Shown in pieces: positions 46,511 to 57,630 of a stretch of DNA of 64,000 nucleotides. Numbering within the stretch: the first letter of the stretch is position 1; each line of letters begins with the position of its first letter. The stretch is taken from contig NC_087257.1 of NCBI RefSeq assembly GCF_037042905.1, positions 29,596,001 through 29,660,000 on the forward strand, given 5' to 3'. The translations under genes were made by a program, and so were the position numbers. The notes under the pieces are model-generated. The model did not search any database, was not told the origin of the DNA, and saw only the letters and a list, made by a program, of their open reading frames with translations. This DNA is from Lytechinus pictus. Its lineage: Eukaryota; Echinodermata; Echinoidea; Temnopleuroida; Toxopneustidae.

Positions 46511-49007
46511 CTCATAGTTTCATTCAAGCATTAGGTTGAGACATGGGAGAGTTCACTCAGGATAGTTAATTACTTTTCAGCTTAAATGAAGGGTTACTTC
46601 ATACACTGATGGAAAATCCTAAGTTTCAATTGTACACCAATTTCACTCCCATAAGAGGAATACCTTGTCATACAATTTTAGCCATATCGGGGGTCCAACA
46701 TAGATATTTGAAACTTATTTATATGTACAACATATGCCACAATTGTTTAATTGGACCATTACCAAGCCATATATGACTTGCTATGCATTGCCTGATTTGT
46801 TTGAAAATCATTCATCTTTATTTATATCCTTGATCAAAGACTTTTGAACTATGTGGGTGCCGCCTTTATTAAGGCATGGCCCAGATTACAATCATACATG
46901 AGAGAACTTGTGTTAGGTAATGTTATAATGAGTACGTTTTTATATCTGTTACCCCTTCCTGTGTGGGATGGGCGTTTAACTGTAAATAATAATGAAGTGA
47001 GAAACAATGGTCAGTTACATGTAGCTTGTATGGGCATAAAAAATGTAATGATCTGACCAACCACATTGCTTGACCACTGAGTTGGGGAATTTTGAGTTGC
47101 TCCACGATAAAATTGGGGTGTGCAAGTGTTCAAATTGAGGGTTATATAATACACTGATAATGAATAGATGGTATATATGTGAATAAGTAAAGCTGAGTGA
47201 ATTTTGTAGGGGTGCTCTATACTTGGAGGGGCCGTACATGTCATAGGTCCTGTTGAATGAAATGAGTGACCCTTTTTTAGGAGCTAAATCAACACCAATG
47301 ATAATTTTGACATGTATCCTTCTTTAACACAAGAAAGAAAACCATTAATTACAAATGGCAAAGTTATGAAACAACCTGTTCGACTGATTAATTTTCCATT
47401 TATGAACAAGCCATTAGAAAGACTCCTTTGATAGTATAAATAGACCTTCATGCATTGAAATCATCAGAAGCTTATCAACCAATAATGATGCCATGTTAGA
47501 GGACAAACAATATGCTTGCCAACACACTTGTGATCGTCTGATATGAATTTGAATTACACATGATTGCATGTGATGAATATCCTCCAGCCACCTCGCTTGT
47601 CCCCTGAGTGAGGGAGCATTTGATTTCTTAGGCCATGTGACATCATGTACATATAATGTTTGTGCAATGAAAACTAGCATACCTGGAGTGTGTGGGTTTC
47701 CATGTGTACTCTGTTATACAGTTGTAACCATGATGCTCAATACATTAATGTACATTGCAGGATAATAAATATTATTTTATTTCATTAAATTGTTTGTTGT
47801 ACTCCCTTAATTTCTCCACAAATAATTAGTCACTGTGAACAAAATAACATCTGTGGGGGTTGGGGGCACAAACATCCAATTGAGCCCTGCACAGGAACTG
47901 CAAACACAAAAACTGACACAAAGGGCAGTTTTCTGGCTGTGGGCGGCTTTCCTGATTGGGGAATTAAAAAAAACCCAGCAAATGAAGAAAAAGGATATCA
48001 AATACAGCAAAATCAAGAAAAATGTTTTAACAAGATTTTCTGTTTTAACAGTGATTTTGTATTCCCTGTATATGAGGGGGATTTGAGAAAGTGATTTTCT
48101 CTTGGTTACTGTTCAGGTCCAAATGGTACATCCCCCCACTCCCCCGTAGATATCCGATGCATGTGAGAACACTGATGCAACAACGGCCGCAGAACATTTT
48201 TGAAAGGGGGGGGGGGTTGAATTATCAAGCCAAAGCAGACATATGGTCATGTTCACTTTTTTGTACACATTTATTGAAAATGGGGTGGGGTATGGCTCCT
48301 AAAGTGCCCTCTGTTCAATTTCTGTCTTTTACATATTTTGCTCTGATCCCAAAAATGACCTACTTGACTTTGTTAAATTTACACCAAAACTGATTAATGC
48401 ACTATCAAAATGAAGATACTGTACACCCTCGCTGGCCATATATACTAGTACTGGTATGTTGTCTCATTTACATTGATTCAGGAATAATCAATTTTTGGTC
48501 AATGAATTTTCTTTACTAGAGCATTTATTTTGAATCATTCAAATGTGGCCATAATTTTTGTGTGTAAGGGAGGTGGATACTGTCCAATTTCTCAAATCAT
48601 ATACCATTAAAAAAAAAAAAAAAAAAAAAAAAAATCTTTACCTGTTATAAATTGATTGTAATTGGGACAATATGGCAGGTATAAGGGTATATAGATACAT
48701 ATGGTAAGCTTTGCATTACAAAAAGTTGTATGTTAATTTTATAATCATGCAACAAGATAATTTTTAATCCATTTGAGAAGAATAACTATTGTACACTTAT
48801 AAGGGTTATAGAAAATTCGAACAGATGTTACCAAACTTAATTTCCCTCTATTTAAACCCATTTGAAGATTAGGGCTTAAGACAATGTGGGTTTGCCCCAT
48901 AATTGTTAGGTGACATTTTTTACTCGAGCTTTCCTTTTTGCAATAATTTTGAACAGGGCCCATTACTTTTTATCCCTGACCCTCTTCTCTCTGATTTCTA
49001 GGTTTCA
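46511..49007. other. Non-coding stretch downstream of EAF
   Basis: AATAAA near 47764 is a possible distal poly(A) signal for EAF. A 26-base poly-A run lies at 48609-48634 and a G-run near 48207-48216. The frames at 46844-48393 show no recognisable products. Confidence 0.4.
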
Positions 49008-49352
49008 TGCCAATTCGTCCAATTGCCAACTCGTCTACTACCATTTAGTTTATCATCAGTTTGTCTACTCACCACATGGTCTACTTTCATTTAGTCTCGT
49101 GCGATTCCGTCTAATAACCAGTTGGTATTATTAAACTCGAAGTGTTAATTGTGCAAAATGAATGAAAAGAAAATGGGTATTAGACGATTTAGACCAACTG
49201 ATTATTATACGAAATGGTAATAGACCAAATGGTGATTAGACGAAGTGATGATTGGACCAAATGGTAGTTAGACAAAATGTTGATGGACGGAATGGCATCA
49301 GACTAAATGAACGTAGACCATGTGGTAAGTGGACGAGTTGGCAGTTGACGAA
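49008..49352. repeat. Palindromic minisatellite of about 18-base units
   Basis: Left half: units such as TCGTCTACTACCATTTAGT and GTCTACTCACCACATGGTCT. Right half: the inverse, e.g. AGACCAAATGGTGATTAGAC and GGACCAAATGGTAGTTAGAC. The outer phrases GCCAATTCGTCC and GACGAATTGGC mirror each other, and the centre lies near 49125-49190. Single units vary at many positions, but the core ACCAAATGG / CCATTTGGT is retained. Confidence 0.85.
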
Positions 49353-49790
49353 TTGGCAATTTACCGATTTCTAGATATGCCTTAATGATACGACGAAACA
49401 AAACATTTTCATTTATTCATAATTTAATGAGAAAAGCTATGTTAGTGCCGTTTGGACCACCCCTAGCTTTCCTTTTCATAGGAAATAAAAATTATACAAG
49501 TAGTATAGATCGAGTATCCTTGTCAATATTTTTGTCCTAAGAAATGATAAGATCCTTTATACAGTGCGTATAAAAAAGACGGGACAGTTTTGAAAAGTCT
49601 ATCATTTTTTTAAAATCATGATGTCTATATTTTGATGTTAATAGATGCCCTGATGTCTTATCTTTCAAATGCCATAAAAAAAAAGAGTTTTGTTCATGCT
49701 TGAGCGAACAAGAAACGTTTTTGTCAGGGGTTCAAAAAAAAGGATTGCGCCAAAGTGGCATCAAATTAGAAAATATCGATCACCAGACTT
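49353..49790. other. Non-coding stretch with a transposon-like end
   Basis: ACAGTGCGTATAAAAAAGAC at 49561-49580 looks like a transposon terminus, but no matching end was found. No gene recognised. Confidence 0.4.
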
Positions 49791-49794
49791 CTTC

Positions 49795-50105
49795 CTAGTT
49801 TTCATTTAACTTGCTCCCATTTCTCAATTTCTGCATCAATTATGTTCATACTTGGTAAATATGATCCTTGAGTAATACCACATATGTGTCCATGAGGATG
49901 ATGAGGTCGAAGGTCATGTAGGGGTCAAAAGGTCAAATGATATGTGGTCATGTCCATCCTTTTTTGAAGTTTTTGTTCAACTTGCTCTCATCTCTTTATT
50001 TCTGCATCAATTATGTTCATACTTGGTTAATAATTATGATCCTTGGGTAATACTACATGTGTATTCATGAAGATGATGGGGTCAAAGGTTATCTAGGGGT
50101 CAAAC
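49795..50105. repeat. Tandem duplication, about 180-bp unit
   Basis: TTTCTGCATCAATTATGTTC with ATACTTGGT follows 49829 and recurs from about 50000. Each copy is followed by ATGATCCTTG(A/G)GTAATAC, GATGATG(A/G)GGTC(A/G)AAGGT and TAGGGGTCAAA. Two diverged copies, non-coding. Confidence 0.8.
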
Positions 50106-51926
50106 GATTATATTGCATATTTTTATTATCGCAAAATCAGGAGAGACTCGTGGTTCATAAACCACCTTGTTACATTTAAATATGTTATCTTTTAGCACTG
50201 AATATTCTTTGATAAGTAAGAAAAAATAACCCTTTTCGTCAACCTAAGCAAGGAGATTTCCATTGTTAATGGGGGAAAGTTTGTAATTTATTTGTATCCC
50301 TTTATTCTGTGCAACAAAGATATGGTGCTTTTGAAAAACATGAATCATATTGTCAAGGGTACACTGATTCCTTGAACAAGTTAAATTTTGTGCTTGACAG
50401 GACAATTTTAATTTTAACAGAAGGATTTATGTCTTTCAAAGGCACCAGCATAGCTGGCGCAACATTTTTTTTCTGTCTCACAAGGCGGACCCATATGCAG
50501 CCTTCGTCAATAGGGGGTGGGGCCAGAAATTATTTCCACCATTATTTTCCCCCATCGGCCGCTCAAAGTTGATTTTTGTTGTTTGAAGGGGTAGTCCTTA
50601 CAGTCATTTCTTAGCTTTATTCTTATAAAACAACATAAATGTGAAATAATCTTATAAGCCCTGCATGTATAAAAAGTGCGAGTGTTAAGCGCAAGCTAAT
50701 TTTTTTTAAGTTTCATGTATTTTGTTCTAAAAAGTTAACATTCTAGGTAATGTTGTGATCATGAACAAGATGCGTATGTAACTAGATAATTACTGCGAAC
50801 GCCAAGCGTAGCAGAAAGTTTTGATAAACGTTCTGGCCTGAAAAGAACTGATTGCAAGACGATGCATATTTCAACAATGAAATATTGCTAGTGCGGCAAG
50901 CTGAATATTTTTGACATTCGGACCTAAAAAAATAAGGTCATTCCAAGTAATTTTTGTAATCATGGAAGGGGTAGGTATGTAATTAAACAATTGATGCGAG
51001 CGCGAAGCGCAAGCAGAAGAAAATTCAGATTTTAGACCTAAAAATCCTAATAATGCTAGCGTGATCGAAGCGCAAGCAAAAAATTATAAATATTCTGATC
51101 TAAAATTGATAGTTTAAACACGTTTCAAATAAAGAACAAGCTCGATAAACATGCGTGCACGTGTTTTAGATTTAGACCTAGAATCTGGGCATTCTGAATA
51201 CATTTTTTTAAATCATGAAGATCAATAATGCGCCGAGCTCGAAAAGCGAGCTGAAAACATCTACCGGAAACATTCGATATTCCGATCTGAAAAATAGTCA
51301 ATTTAAAGGGGAATGAAACCTTTGGAATAAGAAGGCTTGTGTCAAAACATAAAAATCTAAGAATAAGAACAAAGAAAGTTTGAGAAAAATCGGACAAATA
51401 ATGAGAAAGTTATGAATATTGCAATCACTAATGCTATGGAGATCCTCCTGTTGGCAATGCAAAAAGGATCTGTGATGTGACATTTGAACAACTTTCCCTT
51501 TGATGGACTATAAAATACCCTCAAAATGTCTCTTTCTGCTTTTTCTTGTGGTTATACAAACTCTTTATCCATGATGTATTCTTTAAAAATCTGTATTACA
51601 TGCCTTCCTATAGAAAGAACACATGATCTACTGATAGATGTGATAAAAGAGGCAATTTAAGTGAAATACACTACTCAAAAAAAGTTAAGGACCACTTTTT
51701 AAAACGTACATAAAGATTTTATACAAGGTGTTTTATTTCTGGAAATACCTCAGTACAACTGTCCTAAATGTCCTTAAACACGCTGTAATCAATTTCACGC
51801 ATGGGTGGTTTCAGTTGTTGCACAATGTCTCTCGCATCACTGCACATCCTGAAAAGTGGGCCCCGAGGGGTATCAGCTACCGACATGAAGTGGTAAAAAC
51901 GAATGTCTGAGTGTCTTTCAGGCAGT

Positions 51927-52560
51927 TCAGTAACGAGTGTGACCACCTCCTGCAGCAATAACGGCTTCACAGCGCTGTCTCATGGAGCTGATGAGGCGAT
52001 TGATGTCTCTGACGTCCAGTGCATCCCATGCAGCCTCCAGAGCCACACCCAGCTGCTGCAGTCCAAGTGGATGGGCTTCGAGCTGCTCGAGACTCCTCCC
52101 CATCATGTCCCAGACGTGCTCTATCGGGTTTAAGTCCGGGGACCTCGCTGGCCACTCCATACGCTCAATCCCCTGGCCCTCAAGGAACTCGGTCACCACC
52201 CTAGCTCGGTGGGCACGGGCATTGTCATCCATGAAAATGATGTTTTGTCCCACATTTTCTGCAAATGGCACCACTATAGGTTCAAGGACCTCATCCCTGT
52301 ACCTCACTCCTGTCATATTGCTCCCACTGGGACCACGTAGAGACGAGTACGGTTGGCGTAGGTGATGCCTCCCCACACCATGACGCTGCCTCCCCCATAA
52401 CGGTCATGTTCTGCAATACAGGGGTCTGCAAATCTCTCTCCTGGTCGCCTCCAGACTCTCGAACGTCCATCATTGTGGTCAAGGGAAAATCTGCTCTCAT
52501 CTGTGGACAGAACTCTACGCCATTGCTGTCTGGTCCATCTGAAATGCTCCCGGGCCCAGT
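51927..52560 (-). pseudogene. Tc1-like transposase C-terminal half, left arm
   Basis: On the minus strand this arm encodes the DDE region from about VLSTDESRFSLDHND to the C-terminal residues GGGHTRY with a stop at 51927. The C-terminal part after DMMG is in frame here (RSLEQLEAHPLGLQQLG), unlike in the right arm. A two-base insertion near 52316-52322 (CCAGTGGGAGCAATATGACA against the shorter right-arm version) breaks the frame, and the N-terminal half is absent. Confidence 0.85.
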
Positions 52561-52614
52561 GTCATTAGCAGAGCAAATCAAAGACACCGAGAGACAGGGC
52601 TATACTCCGAGAGA

Positions 52615-53482
52615 CCCCGCAGTGGCCGACCAGTTTCGACAACCCCTAGAGATGATCGCTACTTGACGAATCTCAGCCTCCGCAACCGCTTTCACAGTGC
52701 ACGCCGCCTCAACAATGACTTCGCTGCAGCAACTGGAGTGATTGTTTCCACTCAAACAATCCGTAACCGACTTCACAGAGCCAATATGCATGCCAGACGG
52801 CCAGCTCAGTGTGTCCCACTCACCCCTGCTCACAGAAGAATTCGTCTCAACTGGGCCCGGGAGCATGTCAGATGGACCAGACAGCAATGGCATAGAGTTC
52901 TGTTCACAGATGAGAGCAGATTTTCCCTTGACCACAATGATGGACGTTCGAGAGTCTGGAGGCGACCAGGAGAGAGATTTGCAGACCCCTGTATTGCAGA
53001 ACATGACCGTTATGGGGGAGGCAGCGTCATGGTGTGGGGAGGCATCACCTACGCCAACCGTACTCGTCTCTACGTGGTCCCAGGGGGAGCAATGACAGGA
53101 GTGAGGTACAGGGATGAGGTCCTTGAACCTATAGTGGTGCCATTTGCAGAAAATGTGGGACAAAACATCATTTTCATGGATGACAATGCCCGTGCCCACC
53201 GAGCTAGGGTGGTGACCGAGTTCCTTGAGGGCCAGGGAATTGAGCGTATGGAGTGGCCAGCGAGGTCCCCGGACTTAAACCCGATAGAGCACGTCTGGGA
53301 CATGATGGGGATCGAGTCTCGAGCAGCTCGAAGCCCATCCACTTGGACTGCAGCAGCTGGGTGTGGCTCTGGAGGCTGCATGGGATGCACTGGACGTCAG
53401 AGACATCAATCGCCTCATCAGCTCCACGAGACAGCGCTGTGAAGCCGTTATTGCTGCAGGAGGTGGTCACACTCGTTACTGA
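52615..53482 (+). pseudogene. Tc1-like transposase, right copy, frameshifted
   Basis: Central and C-terminal parts of a Tc1-type DD34E transposase: GRPVSTTPRDDR (second half of the DNA-binding region), TQTIRNRLH helix, FTDESRFS with the first Asp, YGGGSVMVWGGI, FMDDNARAH with the second Asp, and SPDLNPIEHVWD with the Glu 35 positions after it. There is no ATG and no first helix-turn-helix. A one-base change in length near 53309 shifts the C-terminal 50 residues out of frame; they remain readable in another frame to the stop at 53480-53482. Confidence 0.9.
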
Positions 53483-56340
53483 ACTGCCTGAAAGACACTC
53501 AGACATTCGTTTTTACCACTTCATGTCGGTAGCTGATACCCCTCGGGGCCCACTTTTCAGGATGTGCAGTGATGCGAGAGACATTGTGCAACAACTGAAA
53601 CCACCCATGCGTGAAATTGATTACAGCGTGTTTAAGGACATTTAGGACAGTTGTACTGAGGTATTTCCAGAAATAAAACACCTTGTATAAAATCTTTATG
53701 TACGTTTTAAAAAGTGGTCCTTAACTTTTTTTGAGTAGTGTATATACCAAAGTAATGGGGAGAGTTGTTCACAAGTGACATCACACATCTTTGTCGCATT
53801 GCCAATTTCGCAATATTCAAATGCTCATAACTTTTTCATTATTTGTCCGATTTTTCTCAAACTTTCGTTGATCTGTTTCTTTGATTTTTCTGTTTTCACA
53901 CAAGTTATCTTGTTCCAAAGGTTTCATTCTCCTTTAAGCACTATCGCAGTTAGCACTGTGTATAGGAAAATTTCGAAGTGGATGTGGATCACGAAGGGCG
54001 AGCTGATATTTTTTTTTATCATTTTGACCTATAGGACCGGGACATTCTAAGATTTTTTGTCATCATATGAAAATGATGACTATATGCGCGAAATGAAACT
54101 TGTCGATATTCCATTCTGAAAAGGGGCCAATATTGAAATTGAAAATGTTATTTTCTTATTTATTAATCTAACAGGGGGGATCCAGCCTTCGCCAATAGGG
54201 GGGGGGGGATTTTAGCCACATTTTCCCGATCGGCCGCTCGAAGTTGAATTTGGTTGTTTCTTTGAAGGGGTAGTTCTAATAGTCACTTCTAAGCTTTATT
54301 CTCATAAATCAACATAAATATATAATAATCTCATAAGCCTTATCTAAATAGTGCGAGCTATTTTTTTATTTCAAGTATTTTGTCCTAAAATTTAAATATT
54401 CTGGGCAGTGTTTGTGATCCTAAACCAGATGTGTATCCAACTAAATAATTACTGCGAGCGCGAAGCGCGAGCAGAAATTTTTAATATATGTTTTGATCCG
54501 ATCAAAAACGGATCTGTTAATTGGCTGCTTGCAGTTAGCCATGAAGACCCTATATATTTCAACAATCAAATAATGCGAGCGCGAAGCGCGAGATGAAAAT
54601 TTTGACATTTCTACCTGAAAAATGGAAATTCTAAGCACTTTTTGTAATCTTGATAAGGATAAGTATGATAAAAAAAAAACAATTGATGCGAGCGCGAAGC
54701 GAGATCGGAAAAATTCTAGATTTACACCTCAAAATAGGACACTCTATTCATGTTTTGTAAATCATGAAAATGATGAGTAATTGGAAATCTTTCTATAATA
54801 ATGCGAGCGCAAAGCGCAAGCAGAAATTTTTTAATAAATTGGATAATGGTTTAAATAGAGAACAAGCTGCATATCTGAATAAACATTCGCCATCTAGAAT
54901 CTGGGCATTCTAAATACCTTTTTTTATCATGAAAAATAATAAAGCGAGCGCGAAGCGCGGCCTTAAAATATTTGATATTCCGATCTGAAAAGGGGTCAAT
55001 TTCAGCTCTGTATTTCAAGCACTTTGTAGGAAAATTGTGAGGTGGATATGGATAAAAAAGAGCTGATATGTTTCAATCTGAAAAAGGGACAGTTTGATTA
55101 TTAAATTAATATCTTATTTAATAATCTAATAAGCATGATAAGAGCGCAAAATCTGTCAATATTATGGCTAGAAAACTGGAAATTTAAAGCACTTTTGTAA
55201 TGAATAAGATGTATAAGTTAATATAATTATGTTCAACAATCAATGCAAGCGCAAATCGCAAGCCAAGATTTTTTATAAACTTATGAAATGGGGATTTTAA
55301 TTTTAGTTTGTATAGAATTAATATTGAGATATACAATGTACATAACTCTCCAATCAAAATGCGAGCATGCAGCGCTACCTGATACGTTTTGACAATCTGA
55401 CCTGATTGAATAGGGATATTTTGAGAACTTTATGGAATACAGGAAAATAATAGCTACCTGACAAATCGAATTTTAATATTCAGACAATAAAACATGAATT
55501 TTTACAGAGCACTTGTAAAAATCAATTTGTAAATCAAACAAAATAATAAAAGATCGATTTCCGAGCTGTGTATATTGACTTCTAAATTTAAGCTCCATAT
55601 TGCATGAGCAAGATTATGTGAATCACCCAAAAAGCAACGCGAGCGCAAAGGGAGAGCGAAAATTTTGTATAGTGACATGAAAGATTTTAAAAATTCTTTT
55701 CCAAGTCTTCCCCTCATCTTATTTTATTCACTCGTCTTCCTCCTCTTATGTTTCCCCTTCTTTTTTTTCTCATCTCCTTTTACCTTCTTTTTCTTTTTGT
55801 ATTTTTCTCCCTCTTTTTTTTGTTGCTCCGCCAATAGGGGGGGGGGGGGGCCTCGGCCCCCTGGATCCGCCTATGGAAGCGTGGAATATGTTGATATTAA
55901 GGCCTGAAAACTGGAAATTTTAAGAATTATGTAATTTATGATGAATATAATAATGGGTTAATACGTTTTTAACAAAATATGCGAGCGCAAATCGCGAGCC
56001 AATTTTTTTTTATGAACTGTAATGAAAAGGGGACTTTAAGTAGCTTGTTATAGAATTATACATAACTCACCATGATCAGAATGCGAGCGCGCAGCGCTAG
56101 CTGGTAGGCCTACGTTTTGAAAATAAACTCTGAAAAGGGATATTTTGAGAACTTAATGGAATACACAAAGACAATAGGAACTTGGCAAATCAAATAATGC
56201 GATAACGTAGCGTGAACTAATGTGAATATAGTAGACCATATACGGACATTTTACAGAGCACTTAAAACAATCAAATTGTAAAGAAAAAAAATAATGAAAG
56301 CTCGATGTCCGAGCTGACATATTTTTGTATATAGGCCTAT

Positions 56341-56971
56341 TGACTTCAAAACTTGACTTTTAAGCCATCACAAACCATAGTGATAGTTGCATTATGTACA
56401 CGTTTTATGTACCCCATGTCTGTATACATAGCCCCCGTCCAGGGCCCTGGGAATGATTTTTTTACTGGGGTTGCAGATATAATGGAAATTTAAAAAAGCT
56501 TTTCATCACAATGTAGACGTCATTTTGGTTACGAAATTTGAAAGCCCCCCCTACAAAAAAGGGTTTCACTACAAAATGGAGGTCCTTTTGGTTGCATTTT
56601 TTTTCTCCAATTTTTACACACCTTCTAGAATACCTGAGGGAGCTACCTATGGAGAACAAGCAGCACCCCCAAGAAAAAATCATGGGGGTGCTTCGATCAG
56701 CACGGCCCCATATGCCCGGGGGCCTTGCCCCCTTCCCTTGGGAGACCAACACATTGTTGAATGGGCTTCCCTGTTTTTAAATAAATAAATAAAAAAAAAT
56801 TAAATTCCCTTTACAGCGCTCGGACCGGATTTACGTCTCTGCATGCATGCATGCGACTAATATAGGTCGATTGATTTCATTTTAAAGAAATCTTTCAATT
56901 TTTAGGCATTACCAAATGGGCATTTTCACGGCGTTACACGGCACAATTTTACACACTGTGTGTAAGCTCTA
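56341..56971. other. Non-coding stretch with repeat-like ends
   Basis: CAGGGCCCTGGGAATG near 56440 followed by AGCCCCCCCTACAAAA, and CCGGGGGCCTTGCCCCC near 56716, resemble a hAT-like element of which ends could not be paired. The open frames at 56462-56788 follow from it. Confidence 0.4.
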
Positions 56972-56973
56972 AT

Positions 56974-57630
56974 AAAACAACAAATGATGGGAGTTTGCTT
57001 AAAGGACAAGTCCACCCCAACAAAAAGTTGATTTGAATAAAAGGAGAAAAATCCAACAAGCATAACACTGAAAATTTCATCAAAATCGGATGTAAAATAA
57101 GAAAGTTATGACATTTTAAAGTTTCGCTTAATTTAACAAAACAGTTATATGCACATCCTGGCTGGTATGCAAATGAGGAGACTATGACGTCATCCACTCA
57201 CTATTTCTTTTGTATTTTATTTTATGAAATATTCTAATTTTCTCCTCATTGTCAAGTGGTACAACGATTAATTCCTCCCTGAACATGCATGTGCAGGGAA
57301 TTAACATATTGTTTAATACTATAAGGTTCAGTCAAGTTGGTCCTTATTGTCAAATCTATAAAAAATGAAATATTGTATAATTCAAACAATAAAAAAACAA
57401 AAGAAATAGTGAGTGATGGACATCATCGACTGACTCCCCTAGTTGTGCATATCACTGTTTTGTGAAAAATAAGCAAATTATAAAATGTCATAACTTTCTT
57501 ATTTTACCTCCGATTTTAATGAAATTTTCAGCACTATGCTAGTTTGATTTTTCTCTATTTATTCAAGTCAGCATTTTCCTGGGGTGGACTTGACCTTTAA
57601 CAAAAGCAAACTCCCATCATTTGTTGTTTT
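56974..57630. repeat. Outer palindrome around a family B MITE
   Basis: AAAACAACAAATGATGGGAG with TTTGCTT before the MITE is mirrored by AAGCAAACTCCCATCATTTG and TTGTTTT after it. The MITE thus sits at the centre of a further inverted repeat of about 26 bases per arm, which suggests insertion into the tip of an older palindrome or a terminal extension peculiar to this copy. Confidence 0.75.
57003..57596. mobile_element. Palindromic MITE, family B (TTAA type)
   Basis: Flanked by TTAA (56999-57002, 57597-57600). Ends AGGACAAGTCCACCCCAAC and TGGGGTGGACTTGACCT are inverted. The subterminal motif AAAATCGGATGTAAAATAAG plus AAAGTTATGAC is in the left arm, inverted in the right. Its good terminal symmetry makes it the best family B copy in the window. 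Confidence 0.9.

Larger units (their letters stand above)
51669..53740. mobile_element. Palindromic Tc1/mariner-like element
   Basis: The 2072-bp element is flanked by TA (51667-51668, 53741-53742). Ends CACTACTCAAAAAAAGTTAA and the complement are perfect. The two sides are inverted copies of each other for about 890 bases (51669-52560 against 52852-53740), leaving only about 290 unique bases in the centre. The terminal repeat is therefore far longer than normal: the left arm is a copy of the transposase 3' half. The original left end with the N-terminal coding part is missing. It cannot encode a full transposase. Confidence 0.92.
51307..53933. mobile_element. Palindromic MITE, family A, split by a Tc1-like element
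   Basis: Flanked by TTAA (51303-51306, 53934-53937). Ends AGGGGAATGAAACCTTTGG and CCAAAGGTTTCATTCTCCT are inverted. The arms carry AAAAATCGGACAAATAATGA plus AAAGTTATGA (51384-51414, complement at 53823-53855). Removing 51669-53740 and one TA restores a centre (AAGTGAAATATATAC) equal to the intact copy at 30193-30781. It is inserted within the GCGAAGC array. Confidence 0.88.
50480..56340. repeat. GCGAGCGCGAAGCGCGAGC array, two tandem blocks
   Basis: Each block starts with a shared leader: CAGCCTTCG(T/C)CAATAGGGGG, then CATCGGCCGCTC or GATCGGCCGCTC, AAGTTGA, GAAGGGGTAGT and an AAGCTTTATTCT-like phrase (50497-50640 and 54183-54310). Diverged units of about 113-141 bases follow, each with the GCGAGCGCGAAGCGC core (starts near 50997, 54454, 54575, 54688, 54803, 54944 and others to 56100), a GATATTCCGATCTGAAAA-type phrase and AAGCACTTTTTGTAAT. 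Block one is interrupted at 51307-53933 by a MITE. A separate G-run/CCTGGATCCGCC fragment lies at 55828-55874. The array is non-coding. The right border is approximate. Confidence 0.8.

Noticed and set aside
52663-53442. Intact transposase gene
   Set aside because: No ATG or first DNA-binding helix, and a frameshift near 53309; called a pseudogene.
56525-56788. 87-codon frame with Pro-rich text
   Set aside because: Lies in a G/C-block repeat of the transposon type; no protein family recognised.
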